40,449 nt of DNA, taken from Planctomycetota bacterium (GTDB lineage: Bacteria > Planctomycetota > SZUA-567). Location: positions 1-40,449 of the forward strand of contig JAITQC010000155.1 in assembly GCA_031289115.1 (NCBI GenBank), in the 5' to 3' direction. This document shows positions 18,105 to 27,369 of the stretch, piece by piece. Every line of letters starts with the position of its first letter. Positions within the stretch are counted from its first letter, which is position 1. Below the pieces are notes generated by a model. The model was not told where the DNA came from. It saw only the letters and a list, made by a program, of their open reading frames with translations, and did not search any database. The translations under genes were made by a program, and so were the position numbers.

Positions 18105-19277
18105 TCAATTCTCGGGAAGGAGTTCGCGTGAGGGTGAGCGGTATTTCCTGCCTTCGCGGGCGGCGCGTTGGGCAGCCTCCCTTTCCTCCGCTACCTCAAT
18201 ATCATGGAAGCGCCGGGTTTTCCAGGCGAATTCACTGCGTCGTCCGCCAGGGGAGTAGTAATAGCCCCAAGTGGCGCGGTGGCCGCGCAGGTCCAGGTGG
18301 AGGGTAAGGCCATGGTCGCCGGCTGGGCTGTGGTAAACGCCAATGCCACCCATGGGAATGATATGGTCGGCCTGGAGGTTTTCGATAAGGGAGACGATGA
18401 GGTAGGCGTCCTGGCGGTCCAACCGACCATTGTGGTTGAGGTCAGAGGCTTTCCCGTCTCCCTCCAGGTCGATGTAGAAGTCGAAAGCGTCGCCGTAGAT
18501 GTGGCGGCCGAAGGCGTTTGAGCCGACCCCGCGGTTATAGGCGGGGGTGCGAAACACGCTGATTAGGCGTAAAGCGCTACCCGGGATACCCTTTTCCTCC
18601 AGAGCTTGCCGCAGACGGAAAATAACCCGCCACATGGGGTAGTTTACCGGCACCATGTCGGTGTGGGGTAGCCCGGAATCCTCGGAGGGCGCCACCAGCT
18701 CCCCCAGGCGCAGGCTGGGGTAGATCTCCAGGCCCGCCGTCTCCGGGGTGATCCGTAGCCACCAGCGGGGGGGTTGGTAACTCTCCGGGTTACTCCTTAC
18801 TTTGGCGTTGCCGGAATGCTCGACTGCGCGGTAGTTGCCGATGTTCACCGCGTTCACCTGGATATCCAGGCCCTTGTCGGCTTTCACACCGCGGGCGGGA
18901 TAGGGGACATAAACACAGAGGAAGAACTCCTGCTCGGCTTCCGTCCCTCCGCTCTGGCGAAAAGCCATGAAATAGGTGCCGGGTTGGCTGGGGGCGGTGA
19001 AGAGCAGGAACGGCCCCTCCCGGAAGACACTGTTGTTTTTCAGGAGGGCGATCTGTCGGTCAGGGCGGCTGGCCATAACCCGCAGTTGCCCACCCGCCGC
19101 CATGACGATGACGGCGTTACCAGCGAAGGCGACGTCAAGTTCACCTCCACCCACCGGGTCTGACCATTGGCAGCGCACCGCCTCCTCTCCGGATTGAGCG
19201 GGCGGGCTAGTCAGGCCTAACCCCAGGACGAGGACAAAGAGGATTAGGCGAAAAGCGGTTTTCCTAGGGTGAAACAT
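18105..19277 (-). CDS. Exported DUF882/peptidase M15-like protein with a dockerin/EF-hand-like loop
   Basis: Signal peptide; LRLISVFRTPAYNRGVGSNAFGRHIYGDAFDFYID...GGIGVYHSPAGDHGLTLHLDLRGHRATWGYY; DLNHNGRLDRQD loop. Confidence 0.75.
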   Translation of the reverse strand: MFHPRKTAFRLILFVLVLGLGLTSPPAQSGEEAVRCQWSDPVGGGELDVAFAGNAVIVMAAGGQLRVMASRPDRQIALLKNNSVFREGPFLLFTAPSQPGTYFMAFRQSGGTEAEQEFFLCVYVPYPARGVKADKGLDIQVNAVNIGNYRAVEHSGNAKVRSNPESYQPPRWWLRITPETAGLEIYPSLRLGELVAPSEDSGLPHTDMVPVNYPMWRVIFRLRQALEEKGIPGSALRLISVFRTPAYNRGVGSNAFGRHIYGDAFDFYIDLEGDGKASDLNHNGRLDRQDAYLIVSLIENLQADHIIPMGGIGVYHSPAGDHGLTLHLDLRGHRATWGYYYSPGGRRSEFAWKTRRFHDIEVAEEREAAQRAAREGRKYRSPSRELLPEN

Positions 19278-19302
19278 GTTTTTCGACCTCGGTTGGTTAG
19301 GT

Positions 19303-20649
19303 TCAGGGAGTGGGGTTCAGCGGGTTATTTTTACAAATCTCCCGCAATTTTTCAATCAATTCACCATCTACCCCGATTCCCGCTAGCAAGTTCACCCGTT
19401 CCCCAGCTTGGCGGGTGACCTGCTCAAGTCCGGCCCGCGCCGCCTCTCCTAGGTTGGCGTTGGCCCCACTTAGGGAGAGCACCGCCTTAAACCATTCCGA
19501 GGCGGCCGGGAGCTGATCCAGGCGGCGGAGGAAATCGGCCAAAAGGTAAGCGTGGAACAGGGCTTCGCCAGGAGTTGGGTAGGCGGCTTCCTCCAAGGCG
19601 TCCTTCAGCAGTTCCGCCGCTTTTCCCAGATAAGCGTATTCGTCCTCCAGGATGGTCTGGCGATTGGCGATCTCCTGTTCAAGTTCGCGGCGGACCTGGT
19701 CGAGGGCGGTAGCCTTTTCCGCTGCCCGGGGCCGGCCGCCGACCACCGGCCAGAAGGGGTCCTGGCGGCTGTCGGCGTAACGCTGGTGGCTTTCCCCCGC
19801 TAACCGAGTCAGTTCCTGGCGGGCAGCTTCCCTTTCTCCCAGACGGTCATAAACGCCAGCCAGGAGTATGCTGGCGGCCAAGCGCTCGGCCGGGTTGCTG
19901 TTGGCGGGGCGTCCGGCGCGGGTTCTTCCACTTAGGCGCTGGAGGATAGGCAGAGCGGCCTGGGCGTCGGAAAGAGCCAGGTTTTTCAGCGCCCCCCGGT
20001 TCCAGCCGGTGAGCAGGGGTATTTCCGGCAGCCGGTTAAGGGCGTGGCGGGCGGCCCAGGCGGCGCGCCAGGTGAGGAAGGCTTGTTCGCCTAGGCTGGC
20101 CCGCCTCACTTCCGCTATCACCCGGGCGTTCTCGGTTCGCAGGCGATCGGGAATGGCGTCCTGGCGGTTAAAAAACTCGAGTTGGTCCGGGCCGGACAAT
20201 TCCCGGCCCCGCCACCCCAGGAGGTTGGCCTCGGCTTGGCGTAGAGCTGGGCGTAGGGTAGTGAAAACCCAGGTTCGAAACTCGGCGGACGGGGGTTGCG
20301 GGAAAGAGGCAAGGGTGGCGGCGTAGCCGCAGTCGGGACAAATTATAATGTCAGCTTGGAACGCCACCTTCCCAGGTCCAGGGTGGGGACAGAGGTCGGA
20401 GTCTTGTCCACTGGCGTCCATTTGCCAGCGGCCCCCGATGGGCTGCACCACTAGTTTGTCAACTTCGGGTATTTCCAGATGAAAACCGCAGACCGGGCAG
20501 ATGTCTGACCGGACGGGGAGGGAGACAATCTCTTCCAGACTAAGCTGGAGGCTGGGGGTGAGGGAGTCACCGGGGAACACGGGGTAAGGCTTGTCCATGG
20601 CCCCAAGGGAGACGGACAGGCTTAGAAACAGGGCGAGGAACCTTGACAT
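19303..20649 (-). CDS. Exported DUF2225-like protein
   Basis: Signal peptide MSRFLALFLSLSVSLGAM; ICPVCGFHLEIPEV and IIICPDCGYAATLASFPQPPS Cys pairs. Confidence 0.7.
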   Translation of the reverse strand: MSRFLALFLSLSVSLGAMDKPYPVFPGDSLTPSLQLSLEEIVSLPVRSDICPVCGFHLEIPEVDKLVVQPIGGRWQMDASGQDSDLCPHPGPGKVAFQADIIICPDCGYAATLASFPQPPSAEFRTWVFTTLRPALRQAEANLLGWRGRELSGPDQLEFFNRQDAIPDRLRTENARVIAEVRRASLGEQAFLTWRAAWAARHALNRLPEIPLLTGWNRGALKNLALSDAQAALPILQRLSGRTRAGRPANSNPAERLAASILLAGVYDRLGEREAARQELTRLAGESHQRYADSRQDPFWPVVGGRPRAAEKATALDQVRRELEQEIANRQTILEDEYAYLGKAAELLKDALEEAAYPTPGEALFHAYLLADFLRRLDQLPAASEWFKAVLSLSGANANLGEAARAGLEQVTRQAGERVNLLAGIGVDGELIEKLREICKNNPLNPTP

Positions 20650-20684
20650 GTCGGATATCCCTCTTTCCACCACGCCACCCGGAA

Positions 20685-22004
20685 CTAGGCGGGGCCAGTC
20701 CAGCTTTTTTCCCGGCTGGGCCGGGAAAGGGGTAGATCAAGCAAGGTGCGCCGGAGGAGGTCGAAGGCGGCGTGACAGGAACGCAGCCGCACACCCTGGC
20801 GTTCGGCCACGCTGTGGATGGCGAGACTACGGGTAAGCCCCTGGTTGTTCTGGTCCAGTCGGGAGCAGGCAAGCCAAACCGTCCCCACTGGTTTTTCCGG
20901 GCTGCCGCCCTCCGGTCCGGCGATGCCGGTGACCGCCAGACTATAGAGGGGGCGTTCGGGGTAATGGCTGGTCAGGATGGCTCCTTCGGCCATGGCGACC
21001 ACCACTTCCTCGCTCACCGCCCCCCGGTGTTCGATAAGCCCGGGGTCGACTAGTAGACGGTTCGTCTTGGCCTGGTTGGAATAACTCACGATCCCTTCCT
21101 TGAACACTTCCGAGGCACCGGGGACATCGACGAGAAAGCTACTGAGCATGCCGCCGGTGCAGGATTCGGCGAGGACGAGACAGGCCTTTTTCTGGCGTAG
21201 CGCCGACACCAGCGCCTGGGGCAGGCTCTCCTGGTCAGCTCCGAAGATGTCCGCTCCCAGCCGGGTGCGGATTTTCGCCTCGGTTTTTTTGGCCAGCGCT
21301 TCCGCCGCCTTCAGGTCTTTTCCTCTGGCGTAAAGGCGGACGGTGACAATGCCCTCGGCTACAGCCGTTCCCACTTCGGGATTGGCGCCTTCAGTCATGA
21401 GGTCTTTCAAGGCTTCGCCGATATCAGACTCGCCTCGGCCCAGGAGGTAGAGACGGCGTAGAACCACGCGGACCGGCGCCGGGCGTTCGAGGAGTTTCGG
21501 CCGCACCGTTTCGGTAAACATCTCCCGCATCTCCCGGGGCACTCCGGGCATGACAAATATATCGGCTTGACCCAGATGGGCGTGAAGACCGGGGGCTGTT
21601 CCCTGGTGGTTTGGGAGACGCTCGGCCCCGCGGGGCACCAGGGCCTGCACCCGGTTTATCTTTCCCATGGGATGGCCAAAACGCCGGAAAACAGCCTCGA
21701 TTTCGGCCATGGCGACGGCGTCCTCCTCCAAAGGGACATCCAGCGCCTCCGCCAGGGCATGACGGCTGCGGTCATCCTCGGTGGGTCCTAGCCCACCGGT
21801 GAGAAGGACCACCTGCGCCTTTTCGGCTCCCTCACGAAAGGCGGCGACTATTTCCGGGGTAACATCGCCGATGGTCCGTTTTCCCACTACCCGCCAACCT
21901 AAAAGGGTGCACTGGTTAGCCAGCCAAGCGGCGTTGGTGTCAACGGTGTGGCCAAAAAGAAGTTCGTCGCCACAGGAGATGATGAAAACGCTGGGTTGTT
22001 GCAT
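20685..22004 (-). CDS. cinA: CinA-family competence/damage-inducible protein (MoCF domain + CinA amidohydrolase domain)
   Basis: SCGDELLFGHTVDTNAAWLANQC...VVLLTGGLGPTEDDRSRHALAEAL; C-terminal LVLAESCTGGMLSSFLVDVPGAS...AVTGIAGPEGGSPEKPVGTVWLA. Confidence 0.93.
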   Translation of the reverse strand: MQQPSVFIISCGDELLFGHTVDTNAAWLANQCTLLGWRVVGKRTIGDVTPEIVAAFREGAEKAQVVLLTGGLGPTEDDRSRHALAEALDVPLEEDAVAMAEIEAVFRRFGHPMGKINRVQALVPRGAERLPNHQGTAPGLHAHLGQADIFVMPGVPREMREMFTETVRPKLLERPAPVRVVLRRLYLLGRGESDIGEALKDLMTEGANPEVGTAVAEGIVTVRLYARGKDLKAAEALAKKTEAKIRTRLGADIFGADQESLPQALVSALRQKKACLVLAESCTGGMLSSFLVDVPGASEVFKEGIVSYSNQAKTNRLLVDPGLIEHRGAVSEEVVVAMAEGAILTSHYPERPLYSLAVTGIAGPEGGSPEKPVGTVWLACSRLDQNNQGLTRSLAIHSVAERQGVRLRSCHAAFDLLRRTLLDLPLSRPSREKSWTGPA

Positions 22005-22021
22005 GGGTGTTTTCCTGGTGT

Positions 22022-22480
22022 TCAGGGGGCGAGGTCGGGTATAAGCGGCGGATAGGATGTCACTGGTACCAGATCCTCGACCGGGGGTGGAGTAGCGGAC
22101 AGCCGGGGACGCTGAGTATTTTTGCCGGTGAGTCCTCCCTCGGTGGTGAGGGAAACTAGCGGAGGCTGGATGGTTAGATTTTCAAAAGAGAGGCGCTCAT
22201 TGCCGCGTGAGAGAGGGGCTGGCCCGACGGGGGCGATAGTGGGGGCTCCGGCGTGACGGCGATCCATGTCGCTCATGGGAGGCGTGGCGCTCTCAATGTC
22301 GCGGCGGACAGATTCATCCATCCGGGCGGGATTGGTAACCTGGCTGGATAAGTTGGCTTCGTCGGGGCGAAAAAAATTCAGAGAGAATCCCGCCGCTATG
22401 CCCCAGAGGAAACAGACCAGGAGCAGGGGGGGGCGTAAATTAAAAAACTCGTCGGCTGGCGTCCGGGTGATTTCAACCAT
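22022..22480 (-). CDS. Single-TM protein of unknown function upstream of cinA
   Basis: ORF with one N-terminal TM (LLLVCFLWGIAAGFSLNFF) and a Pro-rich tail; close to cinA on the same strand. Confidence 0.55.
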   Translation of the reverse strand: MVEITRTPADEFFNLRPPLLLVCFLWGIAAGFSLNFFRPDEANLSSQVTNPARMDESVRRDIESATPPMSDMDRRHAGAPTIAPVGPAPLSRGNERLSFENLTIQPPLVSLTTEGGLTGKNTQRPRLSATPPPVEDLVPVTSYPPLIPDLAP

Positions 22481-22689
22481 GGCTGATTAGCATCCCCCGG
22501 GAGACATTGCCGGCCACCGGTATTACTGGCCAGCCACATTGGTGGCAGAAAATTGCACACGTTTACATAAGTGAAATTATCCCCAGCCGACGCGAGTGGG
22601 TCAATCTTAAAACCATTGCCGCCATCCAGGCCGGCCGGGCGGGAGCGGGAGGGCGACGCCCAAGCTGACCTTTAGCTCACTAACGCATC

Positions 22690-22718
22690 TTGACTATAGG
22701 CCGTCGATGTATTATTCT
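22690..22718 (+). promoter_or_regulatory. Candidate sigma70-type promoter for the PPC/DUF296 gene
   Basis: TTGACT - 17 nt - TATTCT at 22690-22695 and 22713-22718, about 60 bp upstream of the ATG. Confidence 0.4.
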
Positions 22719-22778
22719 TTTCTTTTTATGTAAAAATGCTATTTTTAACAATCATCCGGATGGCCATAGGAGTAATTC

Positions 22779-23180
22779 ATGAAGGCTGGCGAAGGTAGGC
22801 TGGGACGGGTTTTTGTGATTAGCCTTGAACCGGGCGATGTTTTTCCAGCCGCGGTTGAGGAATTCGCTACGGCGCACGGCATCTTCCAAGCCAGCGTGTT
22901 TTGGGCGGGAGAAGGCGGTGGTTCAACTTTACTCGCCCCCGACGCCAATGGGCGGCCGGTGTTTATTACCAAACCATCCGGAGCGACCGGTATTTCCGAG
23001 GTGGTGATTCAGGAACTCCTCGGGGTCAATGTGCGCCAGGCGTCCCGCGGCACTTCCGGCACCCGGATTGATCTGGTCAAGGGATCGATAACCCGGGTGA
23101 TGAAAAAGCCGGCCCCGGCTCCGGAGGAAACCGAATCGGGCACCGTGCCGGTGTACCTGTTTAACGCTGAATTCAACTGA
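22779..23180 (+). CDS. PPC/DUF296 domain protein
   Basis: LEPGDVFPAAVEEFATAHGIFQASVFWAGEGG...TGISEVVIQELLGVNVRQASRGTSGTRIDLVKGSITRV fits the PPC/DUF296 pattern. Confidence 0.7.
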   Translation: MKAGEGRLGRVFVISLEPGDVFPAAVEEFATAHGIFQASVFWAGEGGGSTLLAPDANGRPVFITKPSGATGISEVVIQELLGVNVRQASRGTSGTRIDLVKGSITRVMKKPAPAPEETESGTVPVYLFNAEFN

Positions 23181-23264
23181 CTCGGTCCGTTTTTCCGGTA
23201 TAGGCGTTCCCCCTTTTTGGAGAGGGAAGGTCGCCGGTTTTTCTGGATCGGCGGAGACCATTTA

Positions 23265-24215
23265 ATGGCAAATAGCAAAACCAATACCGCCTCACCAATC
23301 GCCCAGTATATTGAAAAACGCTTGGGCCGGGCGGCTTTGTCTCCCCTGAACGCTTTGGACCATATCGCCTTCGCCATTTTGTTGGAGGATGGCGCCACGG
23401 TGAAGACGGCGCTGGAGATGGTGGCGAGTTTGAAAAAGGATTTTTTCGACTGGAACGAGATTCGGGTGTCCCGCACCCAGGAGGTGGCGCGAACGCTGTC
23501 CGCCATTATCCGGGCCGACACCTCAGCCCGCCGCCTCATTGAGGAGTATAACGGGTTTTTTGAGAAAAAGGGTTGTCTCAGCTTCGATTTCCTCCGGGTG
23601 GTCAAGGTAGCCGAGGCGAAAAAACAACTACACCAAGCTTTCCCCCTTCTTCACAAGGGGGCGATTTCCCTGATCCTTTACGAGTTTTGTCCGGAGGCGT
23701 CCCTTCCTATTTCCGACGCCGCCCTGAAGCTGGCGCGGAAAGAGGGGCTGATTGGAAAATCCGCCAACCGCGAGCAATTTGTTGCCGCCTTGGCCTCGGG
23801 GGCTGTTCCCGGGGATGCGGTTTTACTGGTTCAGCATCTGGAACTGGAAGTTCACGGCAATCCTTACGGCGAAGTTCCGCCCCCTCCTGCTAAGAAAAAA
23901 TTGTGCAAGCCGGAGGACAATGGCGGCAAACGACCAGGCAAGGATCCTATAAAAGAGGAGAAGGAGATGGTGAAGGAAACCAAGAAGGACAGCAAAAAGG
24001 CTGGAGTAAAAGTGGTGAAGAGCGCCAGCAAAGCGGCGACAAAGCCGGTGAAGAAGGCCACCCCTGCCAAGCCGGTGAAAAAGACCACAGCGGCCAAAGC
24101 AGTGAAGAAGCCAGCGGCGAAGAAAGCCACCAAGCCCGCCGCCAAAGTAGCCAAAAAAGCCCCGGCGAAAAAAGTGGTGACAAAAAAGGCTCCGGCCAGC
24201 AAGGCCAAGAAATAG
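23265..24215 (+). CDS. Endonuclease III-like (HhH-GPD-related) protein with a histone H1-like Lys/Ala/Pro tail
   Basis: Helical domain (LDHIAFAILLEDGATVKTALEMVASLKKDFFDWNEIRVSRTQEVARTLSAIIRA) resembles the EndoIII fold; tail KKATPAKPVKKTTAAKAVKKPAAKKATKPAAKVAKKAPAKK. Confidence 0.6.
   Translation: MANSKTNTASPIAQYIEKRLGRAALSPLNALDHIAFAILLEDGATVKTALEMVASLKKDFFDWNEIRVSRTQEVARTLSAIIRADTSARRLIEEYNGFFEKKGCLSFDFLRVVKVAEAKKQLHQAFPLLHKGAISLILYEFCPEASLPISDAALKLARKEGLIGKSANREQFVAALASGAVPGDAVLLVQHLELEVHGNPYGEVPPPPAKKKLCKPEDNGGKRPGKDPIKEEKEMVKETKKDSKKAGVKVVKSASKAATKPVKKATPAKPVKKTTAAKAVKKPAAKKATKPAAKVAKKAPAKKVVTKKAPASKAKK
23955..24210 (+). repeat. Low-complexity Lys/Ala/Pro-coding repeat (H1-like tail)
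   Basis: Recurrent aag/gcc/gcg/aaa codons encoding KKA/PAK/VKK units. Confidence 0.85.
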
Positions 24216-24244
24216 TTTTCGATCGCCATTCAGTTTGGTATGAC

Positions 24245-24282
24245 GTCAACCGGGATCGTATCCCGGTTGACGGTGGCTTTTT
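24245..24282 (+). terminator. Intrinsic (Rho-independent-like) terminator
   Basis: Perfect 12-bp stem GTCAACCGGGAT-CGT-ATCCCGGTTGAC, then GGTGGCTTTTT. Confidence 0.8.
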
Positions 24283-24304
24283 GTAAAACAGCGGGAGAAG
24301 TGTC

Positions 24305-25177
24305 TTGCCGGAATTACGAATTGGCTTGCCCAAGGGCAGTTTACAGGAATCAACTTTCAGCCTCCTCCGGCTGGCGGGTTGGGATTTTAACGTTTCCAGC
24401 CGCAGCTATTACCCGACGGTCAATGATCCGGATATTCACGCCATGCTGGCGCGGCCCCAGGAAATGTCCCGTTATGTTGAGCGGGGCGTCATTGACATGG
24501 CAATAACCGGCCTCGACTGGACTCTGGAAAACGAGTCCGATGTGGAGATTGTCGACCGCCTGGTCTACGCCAAGGCGACCCGTAGTCCAGTGCGTTGGGT
24601 CCTGGCGGTTCCTAACGACTCACCTTTCCAGTCTCCCCGCGACTTGGAGGGGAAGATCATTTCCACCGAAATAGTCAACCTCACCCGCCGTTATTTCGAA
24701 AAGCATGGCGTGAAGGTGCGGGTGGACTTTTCCCATGGCGCCACCGAAGTAAAGGTTCCCCACCTTTCCGACGCCATTGTCGACCTTACTGAGACCGGCT
24801 CCAGTCTCTCCGCCAATAACCTGAAAATCATTGATACGGTAACCGAATCGGTGACGGTGACCATTGCCAACCGCGATGCGTTCAAGGACACCTGGAAGCG
24901 CGAGAAGATAAACGCCCTTGTCCTGATGCTTAAGGGAGCGCTGGCGGCCAAGGAAAAGGCCATCCTCAAGCTTAACGTCCCTCGGGACCGCCTGGACGCC
25001 GTTTTGGCGGTACTTCCGAGTCTTCACTCCCCGACGGTAAGCCTGCTTTCGGATGACAAATGGGCGGCGGTCGAGACCATTATCGACAAGAGCCAGACCC
25101 GCACCCTGATTCCGCGCCTGAAAACCATGGGGGCGGAAGGTCTCCTGGAGATGCCGGTGAACATCATCATTCCCTGA
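24305..25177 (+). CDS. hisG: ATP phosphoribosyltransferase, long form
   Basis: MPELRIGLPKGSLQ...ERGVIDMAITGLDWTLEN...FSHGATEVKVPHLSDAIVDLTETGSSL, with a C-terminal regulatory region. TTG start preceded by gggagaag. Confidence 0.93.
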   Translation: MPELRIGLPKGSLQESTFSLLRLAGWDFNVSSRSYYPTVNDPDIHAMLARPQEMSRYVERGVIDMAITGLDWTLENESDVEIVDRLVYAKATRSPVRWVLAVPNDSPFQSPRDLEGKIISTEIVNLTRRYFEKHGVKVRVDFSHGATEVKVPHLSDAIVDLTETGSSLSANNLKIIDTVTESVTVTIANRDAFKDTWKREKINALVLMLKGALAAKEKAILKLNVPRDRLDAVLAVLPSLHSPTVSLLSDDKWAAVETIIDKSQTRTLIPRLKTMGAEGLLEMPVNIIIP

Positions 25178-25251
25178 GTGGAATAATTGGCGTGCTTGTC
25201 ATAATGAGCCGCCACTGGAGAAACGACCTGTTTTTTCGGAGGTATTTACCC

Positions 25252-25554
25252 TTGAAAAAATGTCATCATTGCGGTGAACCCTGGAGGGAAGCGGGTTCGC
25301 CGGGTTCCCGTGAAGATTGTTTGAAGTGTGGTTATGCCCTGCACGCCTGCGGCAATTGCCGTTTTTACGACAAGGACGCTCTGGAATGGTGCCGCGAACC
25401 CATGGCTAGACAAGAAAAGCCCTTCGATCCGGTAAAATTCAACTCCTGCTCCTGGTTTCTCTTCCTCGACCCCGAGGAGGTGAACAGTGATTTGGAAAAA
25501 TCGAAAAGCGCCAGAATCGCCTTAGAGAAATTGTTTAACAGCCAAATGCGGTGA
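25252..25554 (+). CDS. Small zinc-ribbon-like protein
   Basis: Probable TTG start at 25252 with GGAGG at 25238-25242; CHHCGEPW...DCLKCGYALHACGNCRFYDKDALEWCREP. An alternative ATG is at 25204. Confidence 0.65.
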   Translation: MKKCHHCGEPWREAGSPGSREDCLKCGYALHACGNCRFYDKDALEWCREPMARQEKPFDPVKFNSCSWFLFLDPEEVNSDLEKSKSARIALEKLFNSQMR

Positions 25555-25717
25555 GGGAGGGCCGGCCTGGCGGGAAGTTTTCCTAACCAGGAGCGGCATT
25601 CAGGACTTTCGGTTGATCCCCAGCCGGAGAGTCCCGGGGTAACGTTTTTCAGCCAACCCGGGGACGCAACGCCGCCAGAGGATTGTTACCGGGTCTCTGT
25701 TTTGTACAGGGGGGTTT

Positions 25718-26470
25718 ATGGCAGGCCATAGTCATTGGGCGAATATCCAACACAAGAAAGCCTTCAACGACAAGAAAAAAGGCAAGGTCCTCTCCAAGCT
25801 TATTAAGCTTGTCTACACCGCCGTCCGGGAAGGCGGTTCTGGTAAACCGGAGGACAACCCGCGTCTCAGGCTTATCATCGACAAATGCCGCCTAGCCAAT
25901 ATGCCCAAGGACAATATCAAGCGGGCTATCGAAAAGGCGGTTGGGGGTACCGCGGGTTATGAACCCATGATTTTTGAGGGTTACGCCCAGGACGGGGTGG
26001 CGGTGGTGGTGGAGTGCCTGACTGACAACCCCCAGCGCACCGGTCCGGAGATACGCTATATTTTCGACCGGGCTGGCGCCAAAATGGGTAAGCAAGGCTC
26101 GGTTCTCCACATGTTCCAGCGTAAAGCTGTTTTCCAAGTCGACAAAAGCCTGGCCGACGAGGAAAAGTTGATGGACATCGCCCTGGATGCAGGGGCGGAG
26201 GATGTGGTGGAGCAGGACATATTTTTCGAGATATACAGCGACCCCAACTCTTATATCGGGGTGAGCGATGCTCTGGAGAAGGCCGGAATCAAGCCCCAGT
26301 TTTCCGAGGTGCAGATGATTCCCGCCAACCGTATCGAGGTTGGTCTGGAAGCGGCACAGAAGATTTCCCGCCTGATGGACGCGCTGGAGGAAAACGACGA
26401 TGTCCAGAACGTCTACGCTAATTTCGATGTGTCAGCTGAGGCGGCGGCGAAATTGGCAGCCGAGGTCTAG
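25718..26470 (+). CDS. yebC: YebC/PmpR family protein
   Basis: MAGHSHWANIQHKKAFNDKKKGKVLSKLIKLVYTAVREGG...NMPKDNIKRAIEKA. Confidence 0.96.
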   Translation: MAGHSHWANIQHKKAFNDKKKGKVLSKLIKLVYTAVREGGSGKPEDNPRLRLIIDKCRLANMPKDNIKRAIEKAVGGTAGYEPMIFEGYAQDGVAVVVECLTDNPQRTGPEIRYIFDRAGAKMGKQGSVLHMFQRKAVFQVDKSLADEEKLMDIALDAGAEDVVEQDIFFEIYSDPNSYIGVSDALEKAGIKPQFSEVQMIPANRIEVGLEAAQKISRLMDALEENDDVQNVYANFDVSAEAAAKLAAEV

Positions 26471-26473
26471 TCA

Positions 26474-27361
26474 ATGGCGGTAATGAATGGGGATAATCTG
26501 CCAGAGGGCGTGCGGCGGATAGCCAGTCGCGCTAATCAGCGTCTCCGGGAATGGGCTAGTCTAAAAAATGTCGCGGAACGTAACGCCCTCGGCCTGACTT
26601 TGGCCGAGGGCGTACGCTTGGTGGCCGAGGGCCTGGCGCCACTGCCTCCGGGTGGCTACCGGCCCGCCGCCTTGTTTTACGCCGATGCCGCGAGCGAGCG
26701 TCCGGAGCTTCCCGGCTTTCTCGCCCAAGCGAGAACGGCGGGGATCGACTGTTACAGTCTTAGTGACGACTGTTTCTCCAAGCTGTCTGGTTTGGGCGGA
26801 ACGGAGGGGATAGCCCTTCTTATGCGCCTCCCTCCCGCCAGCCGGGTTTTTCCCCTGGCCCTGACCGACCCGGGCGCCTGTTGGTTACTGGCGGCGGGCG
26901 TGCAGGATCCCGGTAACGCTGGAGCTTTGGCTCGTACCGCCTTGGCGGCGGGCGCCGACGGTTGCCTTTTTCTTGACGGTGCTGACCCTAGCTCGCCAAA
27001 ATTTCTTCGCGGCAGCATGGGAGCGGCTTTTCACCTGCCTTGCCCCCAGCTTCCCCAAGCGGTTTTTCTCCACCACTGGTGCGAAATGTCTACGCCTCCC
27101 CGGCTTCTTGCCGCCACTCCTTCAGCCGCCGCCAACCCCTTAAGCCATAATTTCCGCCAAGTTGATTACCATCCCCCCCTGGTTATCATGGTGGGCGGGG
27201 AAAGCGGTTTGACTAGTGAGCTTCTCGTCCTGGCTAGCGAAGAACTGCATATACCGCTGCGGGCGGGGGTGGAAAGCCTGAATTTGGCAGTGGCGGCGGG
27301 AATAATCCTGTTTGAGGCGGAGCGAAGCTGGTCGGGTGAAACTGGTAATCCGTTAAGTTAA
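26474..27361 (+). CDS. SpoU/TrmH-family RNA 2'-O-methyltransferase
   Basis: AAGVQDPGNAGALARTALAAGADGCLFLDGADPSSPKFLRGSMGAAFHLP ... VIMVGGESGLTSELLVLASEELHIPLRAGVESLNLAVAAGIILFE. Confidence 0.9.
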   Translation: MAVMNGDNLPEGVRRIASRANQRLREWASLKNVAERNALGLTLAEGVRLVAEGLAPLPPGGYRPAALFYADAASERPELPGFLAQARTAGIDCYSLSDDCFSKLSGLGGTEGIALLMRLPPASRVFPLALTDPGACWLLAAGVQDPGNAGALARTALAAGADGCLFLDGADPSSPKFLRGSMGAAFHLPCPQLPQAVFLHHWCEMSTPPRLLAATPSAAANPLSHNFRQVDYHPPLVIMVGGESGLTSELLVLASEELHIPLRAGVESLNLAVAAGIILFEAERSWSGETGNPLS

Positions 27362-27369
27362 TAGTATGG

